Source: Phenylobacterium zucineum HLK1
Lineage (GTDB): Bacteria; Pseudomonadota; Alphaproteobacteria; Caulobacterales; Caulobacteraceae
Assembly: GCF_000017265.1 (NCBI RefSeq)
Contig: NC_011144.1
Coordinates: forward strand, 3,450,001-3,514,000
DNA length: 64,000 nucleotides
Direction: 5' to 3'
A program made the translations under genes and the position numbers. Position 1 is the first letter of the stretch. Each line of letters begins with the position of its first letter. Shown here one piece after another: positions 27,367-35,587 of the stretch. The notes under the pieces were generated by a model that made no database searches, was not told the origin of the DNA, and saw only the letters and a list, made by a program, of their open reading frames with translations.

Positions 27367-29586
27367 CTAGGCCTTCAGCATCTCCGGCGTGATCGGCAGG
27401 CTGCGGACGCGCTTGCCCGTGGCCGCGAAGATGGCGTTGGTCAGCGCCGGGATCGCCGGCGGCAGGGCCGGCTCGCCGAGGCCCGTCGGCGGGTTGTCGG
27501 TCTTGACGAACTTCACCTCGATCGGCGGCGCCTCGTTGATCCGCATCAGCCGGTAGTCGTGGAAGTTGCTCTGCTGGGTGCGGCCGTCCTTGATGGTGAT
27601 CTGCTGGTGCAGCGCCTCGGACAGGCCGTCCAGCACCGAGCCCTGCACCTGGTTCAACGCCCCGTGCGGGTTGATGATCTGGCGGCCCACGTCACCGGCC
27701 ACCCAGACCTTCTTCACCTTCACCTCGCCCGCCGGCGAGACGGCCACGTGCGCCACCTGGGCGAAATAGCCGAGGTGGCTGTAATAGCAGCCGACCCCCA
27801 TGCCCTCGCCCTTCGGCAGCTTGCCGCGGTTCGCCCAGCCGGACATCTCGGCCACGGCCTTCAGCACCCCGGCCATGCGGCCGGCGGCGTAGGCGGCCGG
27901 CGGCTCGCCGACCACGGGCTTGTCGCCCAGCAGGCGGAGCTGGAAGGCGAGCGGGTCCTCGCCCGCCGCATGGGCCAGTTCGTCGATGAACGACTGCATG
28001 ACGAAGGCCAGCGCGTTCGAGCCGGGGGCCCGCAGCGGCCCGGTGGGCACGCCCAGCGGCATGACGCTGACGTCGAAGCGGCAGTTCGGGACGAACCTGG
28101 CCGGGAACTCGGCCGGGCTCATGCCGGCGCTGGGCGCGAAGCCCTGCCCCTCGCCGAACGAGACGAAGTGGTCGTGGAAGGCCACGACGTTCCCTTGCGC
28201 ATCCACGCCGCCGCGCAGGAAATGGAAACCCGCCGGGCGGTAGATGTCGTGCTGGACGTCGTCCTCGCGCGTCCAGACCAGCTTCACCGGCGCGCCGGCC
28301 TCGCGCGCGATCCAGGCCGCCTCGACCATGTAGTCGTTGGCGAGCCGGCGGCCGAAGCCGCCGCCGCAGCGGACCATGTGGATGGTGATGTCCTCGGGCT
28401 TGATCCCCAGGGTCCTGGCGCAGAGCTGGCGGCCGGGCTCGGGGTTCTGGGTCGGCGCCCAGAGCTCGAGCTTGCCGTCCTTCCACTCGGCCGTGCAGTT
28501 CATCGGCTCCATGGCGACGTGCGCCAGGAAGGGATAGGCGTAGGCCGCCTCGACGGTCTTGGCGGCGGTTTTGAGGGCCGCATCCACGTCGCCGTCGTTG
28601 CGCGGCGTGCGCTGGGGCTTGCCGGCGGCGAGCTCCTTGGCCTTGGCGGCGAACCCCTCGCTGGACTGGGCCTGCGTCGGATGGTCGGCCCACTTCACGT
28701 TCAGCCGGTCGCGGCCCTTCTTGGCCGCCCACCAGGTGTCGGCGACGACCGCCACGCCCGGCAGCAGGCCCGCGCCGATCTGGCCGGCGGCGGGGTGCAG
28801 GGCCGCGCTATCGCCCTTCACCACGAACGCCTTGCGCACGCCCTTCACCGACTGGGCGGCGGCGAGGTCGGCGCTTTCCACGCCGGCGCCGAAGACGGGC
28901 GCCTTCTCGTAGGCGGCGAACAGCATCCCCGGCCGCGTCACGTCGATGCCGAACAGCGGCTGGCCGGTGACGATCTTCGGGGTGTCGTACTGCGGGATCG
29001 CCCGGCCGATGATCCTGTAATCCTTGGGATCCTTGAGCGGCAGGCTCTTGGGATCGGGCGCGGGGATGCCGGCGCAGCGGCCGGCCAGCGAGCCGTAGGT
29101 CGCCTTGCGGCCGGAGGCCTTGTGGACAACGGCGCCGGCGGTCGTGACGCACTCGCCCGCCGGGCAGTTCCAGGCCTGGGCGGCGGCCTCGACGAGGATC
29201 GCGCGGGCCACGGCGCCGACGCGGCGCAGCTCTTCCCAATGCAGCGGCGTGGCCATCGACCCGCCGGCGAACTGGCGGCCATAGGCCTTGGGATCGTTGT
29301 CCGCCTGCTCGATGCGGACCTTCTCCCAGGGAACGTCCAGCTCCTCGGCGATCAGCATCGGCAGCATCGTCTTGATGCCCTGCCCGATCTCGGGGTTCTT
29401 GTTGACGATGGTGACGATCCCGTCCGGAGCCACCCGGACGTAGGCGTTGATCGGCTGGGCCGCGCCGTCCTGGGCGCCGGCCTTGGCCGCGATCGAGAAC
29501 GACAGGACGAGGCCGCCGGCGCTCGCGGTTTTGAGCACCTGCCGCCGGCTGGCGGCGAACTGGCGGGGGTTGAGGGGGGCGTTCAT
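27367..29586 (-). CDS. Molybdopterin-binding subunit of a xanthine-oxidase-family dehydrogenase (IorB type)
   Basis: The 739-residue protein starts with a Tat signal (SRRQVLKTAS, then a hydrophobic stretch to about residue 38) and continues as an aldehyde oxidase/xanthine dehydrogenase large subunit of the isoquinoline 1-oxidoreductase beta type, with APTQNPEPGRQLC, MVRCGGGFGRRL and FGEGQGF. The enzyme hydroxylates a heteroaromatic or oxidises an aldehyde at a molybdenum site in the periplasm, passing electrons to the small [2Fe-2S] subunit. There is no FAD subunit gene, as usual for the Ior group, which uses cytochromes. Substrate is unknown. Confidence 0.9.
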   Translation of the reverse strand: MNAPLNPRQFAASRRQVLKTASAGGLVLSFSIAAKAGAQDGAAQPINAYVRVAPDGIVTIVNKNPEIGQGIKTMLPMLIAEELDVPWEKVRIEQADNDPKAYGRQFAGGSMATPLHWEELRRVGAVARAILVEAAAQAWNCPAGECVTTAGAVVHKASGRKATYGSLAGRCAGIPAPDPKSLPLKDPKDYRIIGRAIPQYDTPKIVTGQPLFGIDVTRPGMLFAAYEKAPVFGAGVESADLAAAQSVKGVRKAFVVKGDSAALHPAAGQIGAGLLPGVAVVADTWWAAKKGRDRLNVKWADHPTQAQSSEGFAAKAKELAAGKPQRTPRNDGDVDAALKTAAKTVEAAYAYPFLAHVAMEPMNCTAEWKDGKLELWAPTQNPEPGRQLCARTLGIKPEDITIHMVRCGGGFGRRLANDYMVEAAWIAREAGAPVKLVWTREDDVQHDIYRPAGFHFLRGGVDAQGNVVAFHDHFVSFGEGQGFAPSAGMSPAEFPARFVPNCRFDVSVMPLGVPTGPLRAPGSNALAFVMQSFIDELAHAAGEDPLAFQLRLLGDKPVVGEPPAAYAAGRMAGVLKAVAEMSGWANRGKLPKGEGMGVGCYYSHLGYFAQVAHVAVSPAGEVKVKKVWVAGDVGRQIINPHGALNQVQGSVLDGLSEALHQQITIKDGRTQQSNFHDYRLMRINEAPPIEVKFVKTDNPPTGLGEPALPPAIPALTNAIFAATGKRVRSLPITPEMLKA

Positions 29587-29590
29587 GGCC

Positions 29591-30058
29591 TTACGCCTCC
29601 GTCTTCTGGCCCGAGGCCTGTTTGATGGCCGCGCGGATGCGGGTGTAGGTGGCGCAGCGGCAGATGTTCCCGGCCATCGCCGCGTCGATGTCCGCGTCGG
29701 TGGGCTTCGGGTTCCGCGACAGCAGGGCCGTGGCCGACATGATCTGGCCGGGCTGGCAGTAGCCGCACTGGGCGACGTCCAACTCGCTCCAGGCGGTCTG
29801 GACCTTCTTGCCGACGGCGGAGGCGCCGATCCCCTCGATGGTGGTCACCTTGGCCGCGCCCAGGCTCTCGACCGGGATCTGGCACGAGCGCATCGGCTGG
29901 CCGTCCACGTGCACCGTGCAGGCGCCGCACGCGCCGACGCCGCAGCCGAACTTGGGGCCCACGATGCCCAGGCTGTCGCGGAGCACCCACAGCAGCGGGG
30001 TGTCCGGGTCCACGTCGGCCGACAGGGCCTTCCCGTTGACATTGAGGGTGAAAGCCAT
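29591..30058 (-). CDS. [2Fe-2S] subunit of a molybdenum hydroxylase (IorA type)
   Basis: The 155-residue protein has the two-cluster layout of xanthine-oxidase-family small subunits: plant-type ferredoxin motif CGVGACGAC (about 39-47) and the second cluster CGYCQPGQ and NICRC. It carries electrons from the molybdenum site. ATG 30058 is chosen because GGGAGG lies 9 nt upstream and the family starts with the beta strand FTLNVNG; a longer frame to 30133 lacks support. It precedes the large subunit by 4 nt. It has no signal of its own and would be exported with the Tat-tagged large subunit. Confidence 0.92.
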   Translation of the reverse strand: MAFTLNVNGKALSADVDPDTPLLWVLRDSLGIVGPKFGCGVGACGACTVHVDGQPMRSCQIPVESLGAAKVTTIEGIGASAVGKKVQTAWSELDVAQCGYCQPGQIMSATALLSRNPKPTDADIDAAMAGNICRCATYTRIRAAIKQASGQKTEA

Positions 30059-30136
30059 CCCAAGCGCCTCCCGCATTTTCGCGGGTGATCGTAAGGCCGC
30101 GCGCCCTCGGGCCGCAAGGCGCAGCCGGCGCACATT

Positions 30137-30146
30137 ACCGATCGGT
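30137..30146. promoter_or_regulatory. Perfect 10 bp palindrome ACCGATCGGT upstream of the IorAB operon
   Basis: The site lies 79-88 nt upstream of the small-subunit start and 5 nt before the stop of the histidine kinase gene. Its form is like TetR-family operators. A 10 bp palindrome can occur by chance in 64 kb, so support is weak. Confidence 0.3.
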
Positions 30147-30150
30147 CATC

Positions 30151-31536
30151 TCAGTCCCAGGCGGCGGCGACGGGGAAATGGATGGCCGCCTGGAAGCCGC
30201 CGGGCTCGAACCGGGACTCCACCCGCCCGCCCTGCTGGCGCAGCGACACCTCCAGGAGGCGCGAGCCGAACCCCTTGCGTCCCACCGTCGCGACGATGGG
30301 TCCGCCCTCCTCGGTCCAGGCCAGCGCGGCCTCGCCCTCGGCCGCGGGGGTCTTCCGGATCTTCACGCACCCGGCGGGGGCCGACAGGGCGCCGTACTTC
30401 ACCGCGTTGGTGGCCAGCTCGTGCAGCAGAAGCGCCAGCGCCACGGCGACGTCGCCGGCGATGGTGGTCCCGCCCAGGTCGTCCACCTCGAACCTCGCCG
30501 TATCGAACGGCGTCAGGGTCTTCGCCACCACGTCGGCGAGGGCGACGGGCCGCCCGCCCGAGGCGGTCACCAGGTCGTGGCTCTCGGCCATCGCCCGCAG
30601 GCGCGCGTTCAGCACCGTCTCGAATTCATGGACCGTGGAGACGCTGCGGGCCGTCTGGGCCACGATGGCCATCATGACCTGGATGCCGTTCTTGGCCCGA
30701 TGCGCCAGCTCGCCCAGCAGCAGGGTGCGCGCGTCCTCCACCGCCTTGCGCTCGCTGATGTCGAGGGTGGTGCCGACCACCAGGTGCACGCCCTCGGCGT
30801 CCTTCACCAGCCGGCCGCGGGTCTGCAGCCAGCGCTCGCGGCCGCCGGGCTGCAGCGCGGTGCGATGCTCGACGACGAAGTCGCCGTCGCCGGGCGCCTC
30901 CAGGGTCCGCTGGTAGACGTCGCGGATCGCGTCCCGGTCGTCCGGATGGACCAGCTCGGCGTAGCGGGCGATGTCGAAGACGCCCTTCTCGCCGGCCCCG
31001 AACAGCTCGCGGTTGCGCTCGGACCAGGTGATGCGGTCGTTGCGCACATCCCATTCCCAGAAGCCGAGGCCGGTCGCCTCGACCGCGACCTCCAGGCGTC
31101 GCCGCTGTTCGCGCAACGCCTCGGTCGCATGGCGCGCCTCGGTGACGTCCGTCATGAGCCCGTCCCAGATCACCGCCCCGTCCGGCTGCGGGCGGGGGCG
31201 CGAGGCGATGCGCCGCCATCGCGTGGCCCCGTCCGGCCCGCGCATCCGCACCTCGACCTCGAACCCCGAGAGCGTGGCGATCGCCCCGGCTTCGGCCCGG
31301 TCGAACGCGGCCCGGTGCTCGGGCAGGATCTGGTCGTAGATCCGGCCCGGATCGTCCATCACCTCCTCGGGAGAGAGGCCGGTCATCTCGCGGCAGAGCG
31401 AGCCCACGTGGGTGAAGCGGCGGGACCGTCCGTCGGCGGACGAGAGGACCTGGTAGGCCATGCCGAGGTGCAGGGCGTCGGCCAGCTCGACGAAGGAGGG
31501 ATTGTCGCCGCCCGCCGCTGGCCTGTCCTCGTCCAT
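30151..31536 (-). CDS. PAS-domain sensor histidine kinase of the HWE/HisKA_2 type
   Basis: The 461-residue soluble protein has two PAS domains (about 25-135 and 150-265) and a kinase module. The phosphorylated histidine should be His 279 in ELAHRAKNG; the ATP-binding domain has LLLHELATNAVKYGALS and GFGSRLLEVSLRQQGG, and WTEEGGP matches the W-x-E feature of the group. It has no membrane segment, so it senses a cytoplasmic cue. No response regulator is adjacent. ATG 31536 is chosen as the start before the first PAS domain. It ends 93 nt upstream of the iorA start. Confidence 0.88.
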   Translation of the reverse strand: MDEDRPAAGGDNPSFVELADALHLGMAYQVLSSADGRSRRFTHVGSLCREMTGLSPEEVMDDPGRIYDQILPEHRAAFDRAEAGAIATLSGFEVEVRMRGPDGATRWRRIASRPRPQPDGAVIWDGLMTDVTEARHATEALREQRRRLEVAVEATGLGFWEWDVRNDRITWSERNRELFGAGEKGVFDIARYAELVHPDDRDAIRDVYQRTLEAPGDGDFVVEHRTALQPGGRERWLQTRGRLVKDAEGVHLVVGTTLDISERKAVEDARTLLLGELAHRAKNGIQVMMAIVAQTARSVSTVHEFETVLNARLRAMAESHDLVTASGGRPVALADVVAKTLTPFDTARFEVDDLGGTTIAGDVAVALALLLHELATNAVKYGALSAPAGCVKIRKTPAAEGEAALAWTEEGGPIVATVGRKGFGSRLLEVSLRQQGGRVESRFEPGGFQAAIHFPVAAAWD

Positions 31537-31676
31537 CGCGCCCCCAACGGCTCCGCTGCCGGACCAAGACGGGCACATTGGGACGCCGGGAAGTGGGCGG
31601 CAACCTCCAATGTTACATCGGCGCCCCGCACAGGCGATTCGCCGCACAGGACACATTCCACCGCGTTTTCAGTCGC

Positions 31677-32384
31677 CTACTCGCGCGAAAGGAGAATCAC
31701 CGCGTCCGGCAGCTCGTTGGGGTTGTCGCCGGGGCGCGGCGGGAAGCGGGCGGCCAGGACATCCGCGCACAGGCCGATGGCGGCGGCGAAGCCCGCGGCG
31801 GGCTCGCCCCGCTTCAGCCCGGCGGTCAGGGCGGCCATGGCGCGGTCCCACGCATCCGGCTCGACCTGGCTGGCGATGCCCTCGTCGGCGATCAGCTCGG
31901 CCATGTGCTCGGCGAAGGAGACATAGATCAGCACGCCGGTCCGCTCGCGGGTCGCCGCGAGGTTCTTGGCCACGAACTGTTCGTGGGCCTTGCGGCGCAC
32001 CTGCTCCCGCTTCAGCGCCTTGGGCGTCAGCGCCCGGCGCACGGGAGGGATGGACGCCAGCGCCAGGGTGACGGCGAACAGCGCCCCTTGCAGCATGACG
32101 GCGCCGATCAGGGCGCGCCGGGCCGCGGCCTCGGCGGCGTCGGCCACCTGCGCCGCCGTCCAGCCGCCGAGCAGGTCGGGCGCCTCGACGTGGATTCCGC
32201 CCAGCAGCAGCAGCGCCGGCCCCAGCAGGGCCACGCCCGCGGCCCAGGCCAGCGGCGTCTCGCGGTAGTCGGCGCTCTCCTCGGCCACAACGCAGTAGAT
32301 CTCGCCCGTGGTGCGGGTCTCGGCCTCGCGCACCGCCGCCTGGATGGCGGCAACGTCGGACGGGCTCAGCAAGGGCTTTTCCAT
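31677..32384 (-). CDS. TPM domain membrane protein
   Basis: The 235-residue protein has an N-terminal TPM-type region (LSPSDVAAIQAAVREAETRTTGEIYCVVAE), two membrane segments (about 45-62 and 91-112), and a C-terminal half with ERTGVLIYVSFAEHMAELIAD. TPM proteins are linked to photosystem repair in plants and to envelope or phosphatase functions elsewhere; the bacterial role is unclear. It starts 1 nt after the stop of the second TPM gene, so it ends a lemA-TPM-TPM operon. Confidence 0.85.
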   Translation of the reverse strand: MEKPLLSPSDVAAIQAAVREAETRTTGEIYCVVAEESADYRETPLAWAAGVALLGPALLLLGGIHVEAPDLLGGWTAAQVADAAEAAARRALIGAVMLQGALFAVTLALASIPPVRRALTPKALKREQVRRKAHEQFVAKNLAATRERTGVLIYVSFAEHMAELIADEGIASQVEPDAWDRAMAALTAGLKRGEPAAGFAAAIGLCADVLAARFPPRPGDNPNELPDAVILLSRE

Positions 32385-32385
32385 C

Positions 32386-33192
32386 TCACCAGCTCCCCGA
32401 GGATCCGCCGCCGCCGAACGAGCCGCCGCCTCCGCCGAACCCGCCGCCGAAGCCGCCTCCGCCGCCCCAGCCGCCGCCGCGGTGGCGTCCGCCGCCGCTG
32501 GAGAGGATGAGGGGCAGGAGCCACCAGGCGCTTCCGCCGCGCCGGCGTCCCCGCCCGCCGCCGAAGCCGCGCAGGATCCCGCCGAGGATCCAGAAGATCA
32601 CGAGCATCACGAAGATGACCGGGATGATCGAACCGCCGTCGCTGGAGCGGGCCTCGCGCGCCTGCTCGGCGCGGGCGACGTTGGCGCGGGCCTCGGCGTC
32701 GGGCAGGGCCAGCTGGCGGACGATCTCGTTCGTCCCGTTGACGATCCCCTGTTCGTAATTTCCCTCGCGGAACTCGGGCAGGACGGCGCTTTGCAGGATG
32801 ACGCTGGACAGCGCGTCGGTCAGCACGCCTTCGAGGCCGTAGCCCACCTCGATGCGCACCTTCCGTTCGCTGGGCGCGACCAGCAGGATGACGCCGTCGT
32901 CCTCGCCCTTGCGCCCGATCGCCCACGTCCGGCCGAGCTGGTAGCCGTATTCCTCGATCTCGTAGCCCTGCAGGTCGGGCACCGTGGCGACCACCACCTG
33001 CCGCCCGGTCTGGGTCTCCAGGCCGGCAAGCTCTTCGGTGAGCTGCTGCTCGACCTGCGGCGACAGCAGGTTGGCGTTGTCCACGACCCGCCCGGTGAGG
33101 GCCGGGAACTTCGGCTGGGCCAGCGCGCCCGCCGGAACGAGCAAGACCAGGAGCGCGAGGACGAGGCCCCGCGCTCCCTGCATCAGGGTCAT
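32386..33192 (-). CDS. Secreted TPM domain protein with glycine-rich tail (YgcG-like)
   Basis: The 268-residue protein has a signal peptide (hydrophobic about 8-25, ALAQ), a TPM domain (about 30-160, TGRVVDNANLLSP and GRTWAIGRKGEDDGVILLVA), a membrane segment near 190-205 (IIPVIFVMLVIFWILGGIL) and a tail of Gly/Ser/Phe repeats ending GGGGSSGSW. This layout is usual for YgcG partners of LemA. ATG 33192 overlaps the lemA stop as ATGA, which fixes the start. Confidence 0.88.
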   Translation of the reverse strand: MTLMQGARGLVLALLVLLVPAGALAQPKFPALTGRVVDNANLLSPQVEQQLTEELAGLETQTGRQVVVATVPDLQGYEIEEYGYQLGRTWAIGRKGEDDGVILLVAPSERKVRIEVGYGLEGVLTDALSSVILQSAVLPEFREGNYEQGIVNGTNEIVRQLALPDAEARANVARAEQAREARSSDGGSIIPVIFVMLVIFWILGGILRGFGGGRGRRRGGSAWWLLPLILSSGGGRHRGGGWGGGGGFGGGFGGGGGSFGGGGSSGSW

Positions 33193-33920
33193 TGCGGCGC
33201 CGGAACCGGAGCCGGCGCCGGAGCGGGGGCGGGGGCGGGGGCGGGGGCGGGGGCGGGGGCGGGGGCGGGGGCGGGCGGAGCCGAGCCCGGCGCCGCTCCG
33301 GGAGGCGGCGCCCCGACGCCGCCGAAGTCCACCGTCGGGGCCGACTGCGCCGCAGCCGAGGCCTGGAAGAGCTGCATCGGCTGCGAGCCCGAGTGGATGG
33401 TCTTGGCCCAGATCACCGTCGGGAAGGTCCGCAGCGAGGTGTTGTAGTCGCGGACGGCCTCGTTGTAGTCGCGCCGGGCCACCGCGATGCGGTTCTCGGT
33501 GCCCTCGAGCTGGCTCTGCAGCGCCAGGAAATTCTGGTTCGACTTCAGGTCCGGATACCGCTCCTGGATCATCATCAGCCGGCCGAGCACGCCGGTCAGG
33601 CGGTCCTGGGCGGCCTGGTACTGCTGGAACTTGGCCGGATCGGTGATGGTGGAGGCGTCCACCTGCACCTGGGTCGCCGAGGCCCGGGCCTGGGTCACCT
33701 CGGTCAGCACGGCGCGCTCCTGGGCGGCGTAGCCCCGGACGGTCTCCACCAGGTTCGGGATCAGGTCGGCCCGGCGCTGGTACTGGCTCTGCACGTCGCC
33801 CCAGCGGGCGCGGGCCGTCTCCTCCTTGGTCGGGATGGCGTTGATGCCGCACGAGGCCAGGAAGACCGGAGCGGCGACGATCAGCGCAAGGCGCGAGAGG
33901 CGGCGGAAGAGGGTGTTCAT
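33189..33920 (-). CDS. lemA: LemA family lipoprotein-like protein with Pro-Ala repeat tail
   Basis: The 243-residue protein has an N-terminal signal ending in a lipobox-like LASC (Cys about 24) followed by the LemA domain (YQRRADLIPNLVETVRGYA, then helical repeats and the YNxxVRxYN pattern DYNEAVRDYNTSL). The C terminus is an Ala-Pro run encoded by the GGGGGC tandem repeat. LemA proteins are envelope-associated, of unclear function, and usually precede TPM genes as here. ATG 33920 follows GGGGAGC; an upstream in-frame ATG at 33932 is less likely. Confidence 0.9.
   Translation of the reverse strand: MNTLFRRLSRLALIVAAPVFLASCGINAIPTKEETARARWGDVQSQYQRRADLIPNLVETVRGYAAQERAVLTEVTQARASATQVQVDASTITDPAKFQQYQAAQDRLTGVLGRLMMIQERYPDLKSNQNFLALQSQLEGTENRIAVARRDYNEAVRDYNTSLRTFPTVIWAKTIHSGSQPMQLFQASAAAQSAPTVDFGGVGAPPPGAAPGSAPPAPAPAPAPAPAPAPAPAPAPAPVPAPQ
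33225..33272 (+). repeat. GGGGGC hexanucleotide tandem repeat (8 perfect units)
   Basis: Eight exact GGGGGC units lie inside the lemA coding region and encode alternating Ala-Pro. Hexamers keep the frame when units are lost or gained, so the tail length can vary without killing the gene. The G-runs on the plus strand could also form a G-quadruplex. Confidence 0.9.
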
Positions 33921-34046
33921 CGAGCTCCCCATGTGAGGCCAGCACGAAGCTGGGCCGTGCGATATGTGGCCACGTCCTTGATCCCGTGCAACGTGACGCG
34001 CCACACAGGCTCCCGCAAGCGCCGCGGAGGGCGGGGAGGTTCCGAT

Positions 34047-34814
34047 TTGGCCAAGGTGAGGCCCTACTACGCCGACGGCGGGCTGAGCGCGGCGTTCTAC
34101 GACGTGGTCACCGCCGCGGACGCCACCCTCGCGGGGGACGTCGAACTCTACGCCGGCCTGCCGCCGGCCGGCGGCGCGGTGCTGGAGCTGGGGACCGGCT
34201 CGGGCCGGGTGGCCCAGGCGCTGGCCGAGCGGGGCCTGCGGGTGACCGGCGTCGACATCGCGCCCGCCATGCTCGCCCGGGCCGAGGCGCGCCGCGCGGC
34301 CCTGCCGCCGGAGGTCGCCGGGCGGATCGAGCTGAAGCGCGGCGACATGACCGCGCTCGACCTGAAGCGAACCTTCGACGCGGTGATCTGCCCGTTCTTC
34401 ACCCTGGCGCACGTGCCGGCGGGCGCCGCCTGGAAGAACGCCTTCGCTGTCGCCGCGCGCCACCTCCCGCCCGGCGGCCTCGCCGCCTTCCACCTGCCGC
34501 GTTTGGAGGTGATGCGGGGCCTGGGGCCGGTCAACGCGGCCGTGCCGGTGATGGACCAGGCGCTGGGCGACGGCCGCCGCCTGCTGCTGTTCGTCAAGGA
34601 GCGGTCGTTCCGCGCGCCGCCGGGACGGCTGGACCAGGTGATCGAGTACGCGCTGGCAGACGCCGCGGGCCGCATCGTCGAGCGCTCGCCCGAGCGGCTC
34701 AGCTACTGGATGGCCGATCCCGAGCCGTTCGCCGCGGCCGCCGGCCTGGTCCTCGATCGCCCGCCGCAGCCGCTGGGCGGGGCGGGCGACGTCTGGGTGT
34801 TCCGCAAGGCCTAG
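34047..34814 (+). CDS. Class I SAM-dependent methyltransferase
   Basis: The 255-residue protein has the SAM-binding motif VLELGTGSGRVAQAL (about 46-60), the acidic end of strand 2 VTGVDIAPAML and motif FDAVICPFFTLAHV. Substrate is unknown. The start is TTG 34047: GGGGAGG lies 7 nt upstream and the family N terminus (YYADGGLSAAFYD) follows at once. It converges on the DUF1365 gene with a 4 nt overlap and is not clearly part of either neighbouring operon. Confidence 0.85.
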   Translation: MAKVRPYYADGGLSAAFYDVVTAADATLAGDVELYAGLPPAGGAVLELGTGSGRVAQALAERGLRVTGVDIAPAMLARAEARRAALPPEVAGRIELKRGDMTALDLKRTFDAVICPFFTLAHVPAGAAWKNAFAVAARHLPPGGLAAFHLPRLEVMRGLGPVNAAVPVMDQALGDGRRLLLFVKERSFRAPPGRLDQVIEYALADAAGRIVERSPERLSYWMADPEPFAAAAGLVLDRPPQPLGGAGDVWVFRKA

Positions 34815-35587
34815 GCCGCGAGCTTCGCCTCAGGGACGACCGTGATCGGCCGGGCTGGCGGCGGCGGGCGCGGGCGCAGCCGCTCGCCCTTCAGCCAGAT
34901 CTTCAGGGCCTCCCAGTGGATGGCCGCCAGTACGCCCAGGCTCATCCAGGGGTGGCTCGCCCAGGCCCGCAGCAGCGCCCAGTCCGACAGCTCCACGCGG
35001 CGGCCGGCGAAACTGGCCGCCAGAACGAGGCCGCGCTCGTCCCGGGCGTCGACCGATACGACCACCTCCTCGCTCGGCGGCCGCACGCGGAAGGCGTAGG
35101 CGAGGTCCATGTCCATGAACGGCGAGACATAGAAGCCCTTGCCGCAGCCCTGGCGCACCAGCCGTCCCGCCTCGCCCGCGGGGATCAGGTAGCTGTGCCG
35201 CTCTCCGAAGGTGTTGGTCACCTCGTAGAGGATGGCGCCGAGCGCCCCGTCGGGCCTGTGGCAGAAGTAGACGGTCAGCGGGTTGAAGCCCTGGCCGAGC
35301 ACGGTGGGCAGCGTCAGCATCCGCACCGGGCCGCCGGCCGGCAGGCCGGCGCCCGCCAGCGCCTCGGCGACCTGGGTCTTGAGCGGCCGGTCCGAGCCGT
35401 CGCCGTGCCGGCGGGGATCGAAGCCGATCAGGTTGCGCCTGCCCGCCGAGAACAGCTTCAGCCGCCGGTCCAGCGCCTCGACCTCGTCCAGGTCGATCAG
35501 CAGCATGAAGACGCGGTAGCGCAGCCGGTGGCGCCGCGGACGTGTCCGAGCGTGGACGACGAGCCCGGGGTAGAGGCCCGAGATCAC
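34811..35587 (-). CDS. DUF1365 family protein
   Basis: The 258-residue protein matches DUF1365: start GLYPGLVVHARTRPRRHRLR, then VLGQGFNPLTVYFCHR (about 94-109), EVTNTFGERHSYL and KGFYVSPFMDMD. The family is of unknown activity but constantly sits with FAD oxidoreductases and cyclopropane-fatty-acid-synthase-like enzymes, as here. GTG 35587 overlaps the stop of the upstream FAD oxidoreductase gene, which fixes the start. Confidence 0.9.
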   Translation of the reverse strand: MISGLYPGLVVHARTRPRRHRLRYRVFMLLIDLDEVEALDRRLKLFSAGRRNLIGFDPRRHGDGSDRPLKTQVAEALAGAGLPAGGPVRMLTLPTVLGQGFNPLTVYFCHRPDGALGAILYEVTNTFGERHSYLIPAGEAGRLVRQGCGKGFYVSPFMDMDLAYAFRVRPPSEEVVVSVDARDERGLVLAASFAGRRVELSDWALLRAWASHPWMSLGVLAAIHWEALKIWLKGERLRPRPPPPARPITVVPEAKLAA

